Shown one piece after another: positions 9,039 to 17,883 of a stretch of DNA of 64,000 bases. The translations under genes were made by a program, and so were the position numbers. The stretch spans positions 60,786-124,785 of the forward strand of contig JAABQG010000001.1 in assembly GCA_011391595.1 (NCBI GenBank), given 5' to 3'. The notes under the pieces are model-generated. The model saw only the letters and a list, made by a program, of their open reading frames with translations, searched no databases and was not told the DNA's origin. How positions within the stretch are numbered: the stretch's first letter is position 1; each line of letters starts with the position of its first letter. This stretch comes from Hydrogenophaga sp. GTDB taxonomy: Bacteria > Pseudomonadota > Gammaproteobacteria > Burkholderiales > Burkholderiaceae_C.

Positions 9039-10127
9039 ATGTCCTTCCAAACCGAACCCTCCTTCCAGCATGGCCAGCCGGCCAGAACGGCCGTGCTGCT
9101 ATGCAACCTGGGCACGCCCGACGAACCCACCGCGCCGGCCCTGCGCCGCTATCTGGCGGAGTTCCTCGGCGACCACCGCGTGGTGGAGATACCCCTGCCC
9201 GTCTGGTGGCTGATCCTGCACGGCATCATCCTGCGCACGCGCCCGGCCAAGTCAGCCAGGAAATACGCGTCGATCTGGCTGCCCGAAGGCTCGCCGCTGA
9301 AGGTGTGGACCGCGAAGCAGGCCACGCTTTTGCGCGGCCACCTGGGCGAGCGCGGCCATCACGTCACCGTGCGCTACGCCATGCGCTACGGCAACCCGTC
9401 GATGGCGTCGGAACTGGACAAGCTCAAGGCCGAGGGGCACACGCGTATCCTGATCCTGCCCGCCTATCCCCAGTACAGCGCCACCACCACCGCCAGCGTG
9501 TTCGACGCCGTCTACACCTGGGCCGCAAGGGTGCGCCGTATTCCCGAGCTGCGTTTCGTCAACAACTACCACGACGACCCGGGCTACATCGAGGCACTGG
9601 CCCGGCGGATCACGAAATACTGGCAGGACCATGGCCGCCCGGACAGGCTGGTGATGAGCTTTCACGGCGTACCGGAGCGCACCCTGCACCTGGGCGACCC
9701 CTACCACTGTGAATGCCACAAGACCGCGCGACTTCTGGCGCAAAGGCTGGGCCTTTCGAAAGACCAGTACCAGCTGACCTTCCAGTCCCGCTTTGGAAAG
9801 GCCAAATGGTTGCAGCCCTATACCGAGCCCACGCTCGTGTCGCTGGCACAGGCGGGCGTCAAGCGGGTGGATGTGGTCTGTCCCGGCTTCACCGGCGACT
9901 GCCTGGAGACGCTGGAGGAGATTGCGATGGAGGCGCGCGAGGCCTTCCTGCATGCGGGCGGCAAGGAATTCAACTACATCCCCTGCCTGAACGACAGTCC
10001 CGGTTGGATCGCTGCCTTGGCCACCCTGGCCGAACGGCATTTGTCAGGCTGGCCGACGCAGGTCAAGCATGACGAGGCCGCCGCCGGTTCACGCGCACTC
10101 GCGCTGGCGCTGGGAGCGAAGCAGTAG
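9039..10127 (+). CDS. hemH: Ferrochelatase HemH
   Basis: Inserts ferrous iron into protoporphyrin IX, the last step of protoheme synthesis. 362 residues. Start ATG at 9039 is preceded by GGGAG at eight bases. Seen: [24 protein letters not shown] at the start, [16 protein letters not shown], catalytic histidine in [10 protein letters not shown], and the second conserved region [19 protein letters not shown] followed by [18 protein letters not shown]. All conserved blocks are intact. Divergent from the HAD gene. Confidence 0.96.
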   Translation: MSFQTEPSFQHGQPARTAVLLCNLGTPDEPTAPALRRYLAEFLGDHRVVEIPLPVWWLILHGIILRTRPAKSARKYASIWLPEGSPLKVWTAKQATLLRGHLGERGHHVTVRYAMRYGNPSMASELDKLKAEGHTRILILPAYPQYSATTTASVFDAVYTWAARVRRIPELRFVNNYHDDPGYIEALARRITKYWQDHGRPDRLVMSFHGVPERTLHLGDPYHCECHKTARLLAQRLGLSKDQYQLTFQSRFGKAKWLQPYTEPTLVSLAQAGVKRVDVVCPGFTGDCLETLEEIAMEAREAFLHAGGKEFNYIPCLNDSPGWIAALATLAERHLSGWPTQVKHDEAAAGSRALALALGAKQ

Positions 10128-10156
10128 GGTCGGTTGCGCGCCGGGCCGGGGACGCC

Positions 10157-11041
10157 TCAAGCGGCCGTGACTCCGCCTGCAGCCGTCAGGAAGTCGCTGA
10201 CCAGCGCCAGCTGATCGGGCACGTTGAGCGCCGGCGCATGGCCGCAACCTGGAACTTCCACCACCTGCAACGTGCCCCTCAGCCCCGGGCCACGCTGCTT
10301 CATGGCCGCCACGGTCGCTGGCAGCACCAGGTCAGATTCCGCGCCACGCAGGCACATCACGGGGATCTCCAGGGCGTCGTAGTGATGCCAGATCAGGTAA
10401 TCGTCGGGGTAGCTCAGAAACTGCTGCACCATGGCCGGGTCGTAATGCGGGGTAACGCGGCCATCGGACAGGCGGCGCGTCGAAGTCTCGGTCAGCCGGC
10501 GCCATTGGGCGTCGCTGAGCCACCCGTAAGGCTTGTAGACCTGCCGGAAGAAGGCTTCGAGCTCCAGCACCGTGGCGAAAGCGGGCGGATTGCCCGCGTA
10601 GGCCTTGATGCGTTCAATGGCCGCCTGCGCCAGTTCAGGGGCATTGTCGTTAAGCACCAGACAGCGGATGCGCCCCTTGAGCGAGGGCTCGAAATAGCCG
10701 GATGCGCAGACCATGCCGATGGCACCGCCCATCGAGGTGCCAATCCAGTGCGCCCGCTCGATGCCGAGCTGGTCCAGCAGCTCGCGCGCCGTGCGGGCGT
10801 AGAACGCCAGGCAATACTCGTGCAGCGGATCGGGGCTCCATTGCGAGAGGCCGCGGCCCAGCGTGTCGGGACAGATCACCCGGTAGCCCTGGCGACTCAA
10901 ATGGTCGGCCAGCTCGTCCATGTCGCGCCCGGTGCGCGCGAGGCCATGCCAGGCAATCACGGTTTGCGCATGGCCGGCGCCCCACTCGGTGAAGTGAAGC
11001 TCCCGGCCGGCGCAGTTCAGATAGCGGGATGTGAAACTCAT
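10157..11041 (-). CDS. Alpha/beta hydrolase at the end of the Liv-type operon
   Basis: Serine hydrolase of the alpha/beta fold, 294 residues. Seen: oxyanion region IAWHGLARTGRDMDELADHL, nucleophile elbow GTSMGG, acid around LRGAESDLVLP, and catalytic His in VPGCGHAPAL. Its ATG overlaps the stop of the permease gene (ATGA at 11038-11041), so it is part of the ABC operon and probably acts on the imported compound, for example an ester or lactone. The actual substrate is unknown. It converges with hemH with 29 bp between them. Confidence 0.88.
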   Translation of the reverse strand: MSFTSRYLNCAGRELHFTEWGAGHAQTVIAWHGLARTGRDMDELADHLSRQGYRVICPDTLGRGLSQWSPDPLHEYCLAFYARTARELLDQLGIERAHWIGTSMGGAIGMVCASGYFEPSLKGRIRCLVLNDNAPELAQAAIERIKAYAGNPPAFATVLELEAFFRQVYKPYGWLSDAQWRRLTETSTRRLSDGRVTPHYDPAMVQQFLSYPDDYLIWHHYDALEIPVMCLRGAESDLVLPATVAAMKQRGPGLRGTLQVVEVPGCGHAPALNVPDQLALVSDFLTAAGGVTAA

Positions 11042-12132
11042 GCCTTGTCTCCATGCAGCCCGCCGCGATCGAGGGTGGCGCTGGCACGCAGTCGCCCCAC
11101 CACCCCGGTCGGGAAGTAGTACACCGAAAGAACGAAGAGCACGCCCAGCCAGAGCAGCCAGCGGTCGGGCGAGAGCAACGCCGACACCACGGGTACGGCG
11201 GTGGTGGCCTCGCTGGCCAGGCGCAGGAGCTCCTGAAGGTAGCTCTGCGCAACCAGGAACAGCACCGCGCCGATCGCCGCGCCGTACATCGTTCCCATGC
11301 CGCCAATGACCACGATCAGCAGCACGTCGATCATGATCTCGAAGCTCAGCGAGGTGTCCGGCCCGTTGTAGCGCAGCCAGAGTGCCAGCATGGCGCCAGC
11401 CAGCGTGGCGAACAGCGCCGACAGCACGCTCGATGTGGTGCGGTAGACCACCACCCGGTAGCCGATGGCCTCGGCACGGAACTCGTTCTCGCGGATAGCC
11501 TGGAGCACGCGACCAAAGGGCGAGTTGACGATGCGCAACAGCGCCAGCACCAGTACCACGGCAGTGACGAACAGCAGGTAGTAGGTCAGCAGGCGGCCGT
11601 CCACGGAGACCCCGAGGAAGGGCGCATCGAGAAATTCGTGGCTGGGCATCAGCAACTCCGGCAGCTTGAAGCTCAGGCCGTCCTCACCGCCGGTGAAATC
11701 TGACATCTGTGAGGCGAAGGTCTGGAACGCCGAGGCCACCGCCAGCGTGATCATCGCGAAGAAGATGGCGCGAACCCGCAGAGAAAACAGCCCCACCGCA
11801 AGTGAAAGCACCAGAGACAAGACCAGTGACGCGCCCAGCCCGACCCCCAGCGCCGTCCAGGTGGGCCCCAGTCGGGTGCTGGCCATCGCCATGCCGTAGG
11901 CGCCGATACCGAAAAACATGGTGTGGGCGAAGCTCACGATGCCGGTGTAGCCCAGCAGCAGATCGAAGCTGGCCACCAGCACGATGAACACAAGCACCTT
12001 GGCCGCCACCGACAGCGCCTTGACGCCGGGGAAGATGAAGGGCGCGAAGGCCAGCCCGAGCAGCACAGCCACCAGAATGACCGCAAGCACGCGGCTGCGG
12101 GGAAAGTCGTTGGAAAGGAGACGGTTCAACAT
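11038..12132 (-). CDS. Branched-chain amino acid-type ABC transporter permease (LivM family)
   Basis: Second transmembrane subunit of a Liv/HAAT-family importer. About 364 residues from the ATG at 12132 (MLNRLLSNDFPRSRV), only 11 bp after the LivH-type gene; longer in-frame starts overlap that gene. Seen: multiple hydrophobic helices, the LivM-typical YTGIVSFAHTMFFGIGAYG near residue 60 and IRENEFRAEAIGYRV around residue 230, and VIGGMGTMYGAAIGAV. The stop overlaps the hydrolase start. Confidence 0.92.
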   Translation of the reverse strand: MLNRLLSNDFPRSRVLAVILVAVLLGLAFAPFIFPGVKALSVAAKVLVFIVLVASFDLLLGYTGIVSFAHTMFFGIGAYGMAMASTRLGPTWTALGVGLGASLVLSLVLSLAVGLFSLRVRAIFFAMITLAVASAFQTFASQMSDFTGGEDGLSFKLPELLMPSHEFLDAPFLGVSVDGRLLTYYLLFVTAVVLVLALLRIVNSPFGRVLQAIRENEFRAEAIGYRVVVYRTTSSVLSALFATLAGAMLALWLRYNGPDTSLSFEIMIDVLLIVVIGGMGTMYGAAIGAVLFLVAQSYLQELLRLASEATTAVPVVSALLSPDRWLLWLGVLFVLSVYYFPTGVVGRLRASATLDRGGLHGDKA

Positions 12133-12143
12133 GATTCCAGCTT

Positions 12144-13127
12144 TCACCGGTTCGCCACCGGGTACACACCCTGCGGGCGCCACAGCAGCACCGCCACCAT
12201 CAGGGCGATGTTGGAAAACAGCGCCACCTTGGGCACCAGGAAGCCTGTGTAGTTGGCCATCAGCCCGACCAGCAGCGCGCCGATCAAGGCGCCGCCGGTC
12301 GAGCCCAGGCCGCCGATGATGATGACGATGAAGATCAGTATGTTGACCTGCGCGCCCATCTGCGGCGTCACGTTCTGCTGGTAAAGGCCCCACATCACGC
12401 CGCCCAGGCCGGCCAGCGCGCTGCCCACCACGAAGACGCCGACGAACAGGCGGCGAATGCGGTAACCCAGCGACTCGACCATCTCGCGGTCCTGCACGCC
12501 GGCGCGGATCAGCAGGCCGATCTTGGTGCGGGCGAGCGTCCATGCCAGCAGGGCAAACACGATCAGGCCGACCACCACCGCCACCACCCGGTAGCGCTCG
12601 ATGGACGCATCGCCCAGCAGCAGGGAGCCGCGCAGCCCCTCGGGCAACGGCAACGCGATCTGCTGCGGGCCCCAGATCACCTTGATGAGCTCCTCGCCGA
12701 TGATCATGCCGCCCATGGTGATCAGGATCTGTTTCAGGTGCTGGCCATAGACCGGCCGCACGATGAAACGCTCGAAGGCCACGCCCACGGCGCCCGCCAC
12801 CAGCATGCCGACCACCATCGCGGGGGCCAGCGCCACCAGGTTGCGCCACAGTTCGGTGGAGCCGGTCCAGTCGCCCATGCCGCCCAGCACCGACGTGGCC
12901 ACGTAGGCGCCGAGCGCGATGAACACGCCGTGCCCGAAGTTCAGCACGTCCATCAGGCCGAACACCAGGGTGAGCCCCGAGGCGATGATGAAGATGATCA
13001 TGCCCATGGCCAGCCCGGCGACGGTGAGCGTGAGCCAGGTCGAACCCGAGCCCACCAGGGGCAGTGCGATCAGCGCCAGAAGCGGCACCAGCGCCAGCGG
13101 CTTCCAGTCGAGCTCAAGGGCCTTCAT
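12144..13127 (-). CDS. Branched-chain amino acid-type ABC transporter permease (LivH family)
   Basis: First transmembrane subunit of the same importer, 327 residues. Seen: SGLTLVFGLMDVLNFGHG near residues 50-67, the LivH signature, followed by FIALGAYVA; the ERFIVRPVYG motif and IGGLGSTGGALIGALLVGL near the end. A copy of the dispersed element (13163-13207) lies in the 90-bp gap immediately upstream, the only sizeable gap between the ATPase and permease genes. The substrate cannot be told from permeases. Confidence 0.93.
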   Translation of the reverse strand: MKALELDWKPLALVPLLALIALPLVGSGSTWLTLTVAGLAMGMIIFIIASGLTLVFGLMDVLNFGHGVFIALGAYVATSVLGGMGDWTGSTELWRNLVALAPAMVVGMLVAGAVGVAFERFIVRPVYGQHLKQILITMGGMIIGEELIKVIWGPQQIALPLPEGLRGSLLLGDASIERYRVVAVVVGLIVFALLAWTLARTKIGLLIRAGVQDREMVESLGYRIRRLFVGVFVVGSALAGLGGVMWGLYQQNVTPQMGAQVNILIFIVIIIGGLGSTGGALIGALLVGLMANYTGFLVPKVALFSNIALMVAVLLWRPQGVYPVANR

Positions 13128-13162
13128 GGCGTTTCTCCCGGTCTCTGGAAAAATTCAATATC

Positions 13163-13207
13163 AATAGCAAACAGTGACCTATTGACGCTGAGATTGGCTG
13201 TTTTTTT
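13163..13207 (+). repeat. Dispersed 45-bp element, copy 3 (upstream of LivH-type gene)
   Basis: ATAGCAAACAGTGACC followed by ATTGACGCTGAGATTGGCT and a T-run. It fills most of the gap between the LivF- and LivH-type genes. Relative to the downstream permease it is in the common orientation. It interrupts an otherwise tight operon and might affect processing or expression of the permeases. Confidence 0.75.
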
Positions 13208-13217
13208 CCTGAAAACG

Positions 13218-13943
13218 TCATAGTGCCAGCCCCAGCAGCGAGGTTTGCAGGCTTTCACTCTCCGCCAGTTCGCGCATGGAGCCAGCGTGGACAACGACGC
13301 CGTTGTCCATCACCGCCACCGTGTCGCCCAGCCGCTTGGCGAAGTTGATGTTCTGCTCCACCAGCAGGATGGTCACGCCGCTGGCCTTGAGTTGCTCGAA
13401 GGCCTCGATCATGTTGTTGATGATGGCTGGCGCCAGGCCCTTGCTGGGCTCATCCACAATCAGCAGCTCGCGCGGCTCGACGATGCCGCGCGCCACGGCC
13501 AGCATCTGCTTCTGCCCGCCGGAGAGCTTGCCCGCCGGATGGTTCCAGAAGGTCTGCACCGCGGGGAACAGCTTGAAGATCCACTGCAACCGGGCTTCGT
13601 CCATTTGCGCCGCGTGTTTCGCCTTGCGCGCAGCCAGCAGCATGTTCTCCTTGACCGTGAGGTCGGAGAAGATGCCCATGTTCTCGGGCACGTAGGCGAT
13701 GTTCAGGCCAGCGATCTGCGGCGTGGCCATCGCCGTGATGTCCTTGCCGCCAAAGCTGATGCGGCCCTTTGATGCCGGCCACAGGCCCATGATGGTGCGC
13801 AGCGTGGTGGTCTTGCCCGCGCCGTTGCGCCCCAGCAGCATCGTGAGCTGGCCGCGAGGCACCACAAGATCCACGCCGTGCAGGATGTGGTACGCACCGA
13901 TGTGCGTGTGCACGCCTTCCAGTTTGAGCAGGATGTCGCTCAT
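13218..13943 (-). CDS. ABC transporter ATP-binding protein (LivF family)
   Basis: Cytoplasmic ATPase subunit of the Liv-type importer, 241 residues. Seen: Walker A GRNGAGKTT, Q-loop region, VPENMGIF, signature LSGGQKQML, Walker B ELLIVDEPSKGLAP and the switch His region LLVEQN. The KGLAPAI wording is typical of LivF. Its ATG overlaps the stop of the LivG-type gene (13940-13943). Confidence 0.94.
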   Translation of the reverse strand: MSDILLKLEGVHTHIGAYHILHGVDLVVPRGQLTMLLGRNGAGKTTTLRTIMGLWPASKGRISFGGKDITAMATPQIAGLNIAYVPENMGIFSDLTVKENMLLAARKAKHAAQMDEARLQWIFKLFPAVQTFWNHPAGKLSGGQKQMLAVARGIVEPRELLIVDEPSKGLAPAIINNMIEAFEQLKASGVTILLVEQNINFAKRLGDTVAVMDNGVVVHAGSMRELAESESLQTSLLGLAL

Positions 13944-14734
13944 GCTGCCTCCCTTGGCTGGCCCGCGGCAGCGGCACTTTGCGCAGCGACGCCCAGATAA
14001 GCCTCCTGCACCACGGGAGATGCGATCACCGCTGCTGGCTCGCCATCGGCCACCAGCGCGCCGTTGTGCAGCACGATGATGCGGTCGGCGAGTTCGCGCA
14101 CCACGTCCATCTTGTGCTCCACCAGCAGGATGGTCTTGGTCTTGTCGCTTTTCAGCCCGCGGATCAGGTCCAGGATGACCGGCGCCTCGGCCGTGCTCAT
14201 GCCGGCGGTGGGTTCATCGAACATGTAGACCTGTGGGTCGAGCGCCATCAGCAGCGCCACCTCGAGCTTGCGCTGGTCCCCGTGCGGCAGGTTCGCCACC
14301 AGGCTGTGCTGCTTGGGCGCCATCGCCACGGTCTCCAGGATCTCGTGCGCACGCCGGGTCAACGCCGCATGGTCGCTCCAGATGCTCCACAGGTTCAACC
14401 CGCGCCGGTGCGGCCCGTCGGTGGCAGCCTGCACGGCAAGACGGACATTCTCCAGCACGGTGAGCTTGGGGAACAGGTTGGTGAGCTGGAAGGCCCGACC
14501 CAGGCCGGCGCGGGTACGCGCCGAAACCCCCAGGCCGGACAGGTCACGCCCGTTCAGGCTGACGGTGCCCGCCGAAGCCTTGAGCTGCCCCGAGATCAGG
14601 TTGAAATAGGTGGTCTTGCCGGCACCATTGGGGCCGACGATGGCGGTCAGGGTGCCCGGTTCGAAACGGCACGAGACGGCATTCACCGCCACGTGGCCGC
14701 CAAAACGGATCGTGAGGTCTGTGGTTTGCAGCAT
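13940..14734 (-). CDS. ABC transporter ATP-binding protein (LivG family)
   Basis: Second ATPase of the Liv-type importer, about 264 residues. I chose the ATG at 14734 (MLQTTDLTIRFGGHVAVN); the longer in-frame start would translate the palindromic repeat upstream. Seen: Walker A GPNGAGKTT, RAFQLTNLFPKLTVLENV, signature LPHGDQRKLEVA, Walker B YMFDEPTAGMS, and LLVEHKMD. Overlaps the LivF-type start by four bases. The 170-bp gap to the binding-protein gene holds a structured repeat. Confidence 0.93.
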   Translation of the reverse strand: MLQTTDLTIRFGGHVAVNAVSCRFEPGTLTAIVGPNGAGKTTYFNLISGQLKASAGTVSLNGRDLSGLGVSARTRAGLGRAFQLTNLFPKLTVLENVRLAVQAATDGPHRRGLNLWSIWSDHAALTRRAHEILETVAMAPKQHSLVANLPHGDQRKLEVALLMALDPQVYMFDEPTAGMSTAEAPVILDLIRGLKSDKTKTILLVEHKMDVVRELADRIIVLHNGALVADGEPAAVIASPVVQEAYLGVAAQSAAAAGQPREAA

Positions 14735-14799
14735 GGTAGCCAGCCCGGCAGGTTCCAGAGAGAAAAGAACGGGAGCGGCGTAGCGATCAGTGGTCAGGC

Positions 14800-14895
14800 T
14801 AGGCGCACAGCGCGCAGAAACCGGAACGTACTTGAGTACGTGAGGATTTCGAGCACTGCGCAACGACGCATGGCCGCTGCGCAGTAGCCGAGCAC
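14800..14895. repeat. Structured palindromic element between binding-protein and ATPase genes
   Basis: Nested inverted repeats: GCGCAG (14812-14817) with CTGCGC (14856-14861) as outer arms, and an inner perfect stem ACGTACT/AGTACGT (14826-14832 and 14835-14841) around TG. A second possible arm, GCTGCGCAG, follows at about 14877-14885. The wording resembles intergenic repeats I associate with Burkholderiales, but no second copy is in this window. It lies between genes of one operon and could stabilise the upstream message. Confidence 0.55.
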
Positions 14896-14903
14896 GGTCT
14901 TCT

Positions 14904-16094
14904 TCAGCGCTTGTTGCGGATCGGGATAGCCATTTCTTCGGGCTTGATCTCGCGCACCAGTTCCGGCACGCCCCAGGCGAAGGCCGGGTCCACCTTGATC
15001 TTGAAGTGGTACATGCTCTGCATCGCCTGGTGGTCTTCCTTGCGGAACGTCATCTTGCCCTTGGGCGTGTCGAAGCTCATGCCTTCCATGGTCTCGATCA
15101 GCTTGTTGGTGCTGGTGTCGCCGTTGGTCTTCTTGAGTGCCGTCACGATGGCCATGGCGGCAGAGAACCCGCCGGCGGTGAAGAAGTCCGGCGGTGCCTT
15201 GAATTGTTTGTAGTGCTGCGCCACCATGGCTTCGTTGACCGGGTTCTTCGGAATGCCGAAGTAGTAGTACAGCGCGCCTTCCATGCCCGGGAACTGCTTG
15301 TAGGCCACCATCGCCGGCAGGATGTTGCCGCCGGTGGCCAGCTCGATGCCATAGCGCTTCTTCAGATCCAGGTCGGCGATCTTGGCGAAAGGTGCCGGCG
15401 CGCCGGACCAGCCCACCGAGATGTACTTCTTGCCTGGTTGGTCCTTGAGCTTGTCGATGATGCGCTGCAGACCGGCGGTGAAATCGGTGGTGCCCACCGG
15501 CAGGTATTCCTCATGCACGATCTTGGCGTGCTTGGTGAATTCCTTGGCGGCCTTAACGCCGTCGCGGCCAAAGGCGTTGTCGTTGGCCAGCGTGGCAATC
15601 ACGTTGCCGGGCTGGTCCAGTGCGGCGGCGTTGGCAGCGGCGTCCTGGCTGCTGTTGCGGCCGGTGCGGAAGATGTACTTGTTCCACTTGTCGCCGGTGA
15701 TGCTGTCAGCCACCGCGGGCTCGACCAGCAGGATTTTTTTGTACTCTTCAGCCACGGGCAACATGGCCAGAGCGACAGGAGATGCCGTCGGGCCCACTGC
15801 GATATCGACCTTGTCGTCAGCATACGCAGCGGCCAGCAGGCTCTTGCCCACGTCCGGCTTGCCCTGGTCGTCCTTCTCGATCACGACCAGTTTCTTGCCC
15901 GCCACCATCATCGTGCCGCCGGTGGCGTAGTCCAGGCCCATGTTGAAACCCACGATGGTCTGCTTCGCATAGGCTTCCAGCGGGCCGGTCTTGCTAGCGA
16001 TGATGGCAATCTTGATTTCCTTGGGCTGACTGAATGCGGGCGCGGCAAAGGCCGCGGCGAGAAACGCGAGGGTGATCAGGTTTCGACGGTGCAT
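14904..16094 (-). CDS. ABC transporter substrate-binding protein (Liv/HAAT type)
   Basis: Periplasmic binding protein for the downstream permease, about 396 residues. The ATG at 16094 is preceded by AAGGAG at eight bases and begins a clear Sec signal peptide MHRRNLITLAFLAAAFAAPAFSQ; an in-frame start at 16163 would lie upstream of the promoter. Seen: IAIIASKTGPLEAYAKQTIVGFN, VGPTASPVALAMLPVAEEYKK, and the domain pattern of type I periplasmic binding folds. The ligand is unknown. It is transcribed first in the operon, from the sigma-54 promoter at 16126-16141. Confidence 0.92.
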   Translation of the reverse strand: MHRRNLITLAFLAAAFAAPAFSQPKEIKIAIIASKTGPLEAYAKQTIVGFNMGLDYATGGTMMVAGKKLVVIEKDDQGKPDVGKSLLAAAYADDKVDIAVGPTASPVALAMLPVAEEYKKILLVEPAVADSITGDKWNKYIFRTGRNSSQDAAANAAALDQPGNVIATLANDNAFGRDGVKAAKEFTKHAKIVHEEYLPVGTTDFTAGLQRIIDKLKDQPGKKYISVGWSGAPAPFAKIADLDLKKRYGIELATGGNILPAMVAYKQFPGMEGALYYYFGIPKNPVNEAMVAQHYKQFKAPPDFFTAGGFSAAMAIVTALKKTNGDTSTNKLIETMEGMSFDTPKGKMTFRKEDHQAMQSMYHFKIKVDPAFAWGVPELVREIKPEEMAIPIRNKR

Positions 16095-16125
16095 GAATGG
16101 TCTCCTTGATTGATGGATTCGGATT

Positions 16126-16141
16126 TGCATACTTCGTGCCA
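16126..16141 (-). promoter_or_regulatory. Sigma-54 (-24/-12) promoter for the ABC operon
   Basis: On the minus strand the sequence is TGGCACGAAGTATGCA, matching TGGCAC-N5-TTGCA in all but one position, with the invariant GG and GC correctly spaced. Transcription would begin near 16115, about 20 bases before the binding-protein ATG. The upstream gene encodes a sigma-54 activator, which supports the call. Confidence 0.85.
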
Positions 16142-16188
16142 TATTGCAAGCTGTTGATTTCATTGAAATTAAATTCTCAAGCTTATCA

Positions 16189-16240
16189 ATATGATCAATA
16201 TTCAGACATATTTGTTGTCTATTTTTTAGACATATGATCA
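16189..16240. promoter_or_regulatory. Upstream activator sequence candidate (repeated ATATGATCA)
   Basis: ATATGATCA occurs at 16189-16197 and again at 16232-16240, 43 bp apart (about four helical turns), and TGATCA is itself a palindrome. Between them lie a second direct repeat, AGACATAT (16204-16211 and 16228-16235), and an inverted repeat TGTCTA/TAGACA (16216-16232). The block is very AT-rich and sits 50-100 bp upstream of the sigma-54 promoter, the usual place for activator binding. Binding by the neighbouring regulator is inferred. Confidence 0.6.
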
Positions 16241-16241
16241 G

Positions 16242-17747
16242 CTATTGATCAGGGTTTTCCAGACGTCCGTACAAGGTGGCGCGCGAGATGCCCAGCAGCC
16301 TTGCCGTTGCGAGCTTGTTGCCGCCGGTGGAAATCAAAGCGGCCTGGATGGCCCGTCGCTCCAATTCGGTCACCTGTTCGGCCAACGGGCGCAAGAGGTC
16401 CGAGCCCCCCGCCCCCGCTTCAGCCGGCGGCGCCAGCGCGGGCGCGATCTGCTCCAACCCGGTGTCGCGCAATATTCGTTCAAGAAGGGACACGTCGATG
16501 CGCTGCGAGTCGCTGGCCATCGCGGCCTGCTCGAGAACGTTGCGAAGTTCACGGATATTGCCGCGCCAGCGCTGGCCGGACAGCAGCGCCAGCGCCTCCG
16601 GCAACACCTCGGGCTGCGGAATGCCGCTGCGTTGCGCCATGTCTTCGCCCAGCACCTCCACCAGCGCGGGAATATCGCTGCGCCGCTCGCGCAGCGGCGG
16701 CACCCGAATCGGCAGCACATTCAGGCGGTAATACAAGTCCTCGCGAAACCTGCCTTCACGCACCAGCGCCGCCAGATCGCGCGAGGTCGCGGCAATCACG
16801 CGCGCATCAAAGGGCACCAGACGGTTGGAGCCCAGCGGCTCGATCTCGCCCTCCTGCAGGGCGCGCAGCAACTTGGCCTGCAGACCCTGCGGCATGTCGC
16901 CGATCTCGTCCAGAAAGAGCGTGCCGCCGTCGGCCAGCTTGAACTTGCCGTCGCGCCCCTTGCGGTCGGCGCCGGTGTACGCGCCGGGTGCCACGCCGAA
17001 GAACTCGGCTTCCAGCAAGGTATCAGGCACGGCGGCGATATTGACGCCGACGAACGGCCCGCGCGACCGGTTGGAGGAGGCATGAATGGCATGGGCCAGC
17101 AGTTCCTTGCCGGTGCCGGTTTCGCCGAGCAGTAGCACCGGACTGCCCGACTGCGCGGCGCGGCGCGCGTGGCGTTTGACCTCCACCGCCGCGGGACTGG
17201 TGCCGACAAAACTGGCGAAGGTGTATTTGGACTGGCGCTGTCCCACAGCCGGGTGGCTGCGCTGCGCGGCGAGCTCGCGGCGAGCCTCATCCAGGTCGCG
17301 CTGCAGCAGCGAGAACTTGGCGATCAATGGCTTCAGATTGGTCTCGGGCTGGTCGAACAGGACAATGCCCAGGGCTCCGATCACCGCGCCCGACGCATCC
17401 AGCAAAGGAATCCGGCTGACCACGAAGGTACCGGCGCGGTTGATCAGCAGGTCGATCAGGATCGGCTTGCCGGTCTCCAGCACCTTGTGCATCTGGGTGT
17501 TCTGCACCACCGCGGAGACCGGGTGGCCGACAAAGTCTTCCTCGCGCTGAAAGCCCAGTGCCGGCAGGAAGCGGCGGTACTGGTCGTTGATCCAGACCAC
17601 GCGGGCGTCGCGGTCCACCAGCAGCATGCCCTCGCTGGCGTTGGCAAACAGGTCGAACATCGACCGCGCCGCCAGCTCAAGAATGCTTTGCGCGTCGCGC
17701 GGGAGACCCTTGGCGATGACGGGCGGCAAGGGGTCAATGGCATCCAT
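16242..17747 (-). CDS. Sigma-54-dependent transcriptional activator (PAS-AAA+-Fis)
   Basis: Activates sigma-54 RNA polymerase by ATP hydrolysis; 501 residues. Domains in order: N-terminal PAS-like sensor (about 25-135, with [15 protein letters not shown]), a coiled linker, AAA+ domain (about 173-415) with Walker A GETGTGKE (208-215), the sigma-contact loop GAYTGA (255-260) instead of the common GAFTGA, Walker B LFLDEIG, and Arg-rich [14 protein letters not shown] Fis-type helix-turn-helix closes it (about 476-496, [17 protein letters not shown]). It is encoded just upstream of the ABC operon, separated by AT-rich DNA with a sigma-54 promoter, so it very likely controls that operon. The signal sensed by PAS is unknown. 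Confidence 0.93.
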   Translation of the reverse strand: MDAIDPLPPVIAKGLPRDAQSILELAARSMFDLFANASEGMLLVDRDARVVWINDQYRRFLPALGFQREEDFVGHPVSAVVQNTQMHKVLETGKPILIDLLINRAGTFVVSRIPLLDASGAVIGALGIVLFDQPETNLKPLIAKFSLLQRDLDEARRELAAQRSHPAVGQRQSKYTFASFVGTSPAAVEVKRHARRAAQSGSPVLLLGETGTGKELLAHAIHASSNRSRGPFVGVNIAAVPDTLLEAEFFGVAPGAYTGADRKGRDGKFKLADGGTLFLDEIGDMPQGLQAKLLRALQEGEIEPLGSNRLVPFDARVIAATSRDLAALVREGRFREDLYYRLNVLPIRVPPLRERRSDIPALVEVLGEDMAQRSGIPQPEVLPEALALLSGQRWRGNIRELRNVLEQAAMASDSQRIDVSLLERILRDTGLEQIAPALAPPAEAGAGGSDLLRPLAEQVTELERRAIQAALISTGGNKLATARLLGISRATLYGRLENPDQ

Positions 17748-17813
17748 GCGGGGATGTTACCGCGCCCAAGCGGCCCACCCGTTGATCAGGCTTGCGCCAG
17801 TTGTTCCTGAAAG

Positions 17814-17857
17814 CGTAGCAAACTATGACCATTTGACGCTGGGATAGTGCCAAAAAA
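17814..17857 (+). repeat. Dispersed 45-bp element, copy 4 (upstream of sigma-54 activator)
   Basis: GTAGCAAACTATGACC then ATTTGACGCTGGG, ATAGTGCC and AAAAAA: the best-kept copy and close to the consensus. It lies 66 bp upstream of the activator start and in the common orientation relative to that gene. It also follows the tctA stop by about 30 bp on the other side. Confidence 0.8.
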
Positions 17858-17883
17858 GCTTGAATTTTCCGATTTCAATCCGT

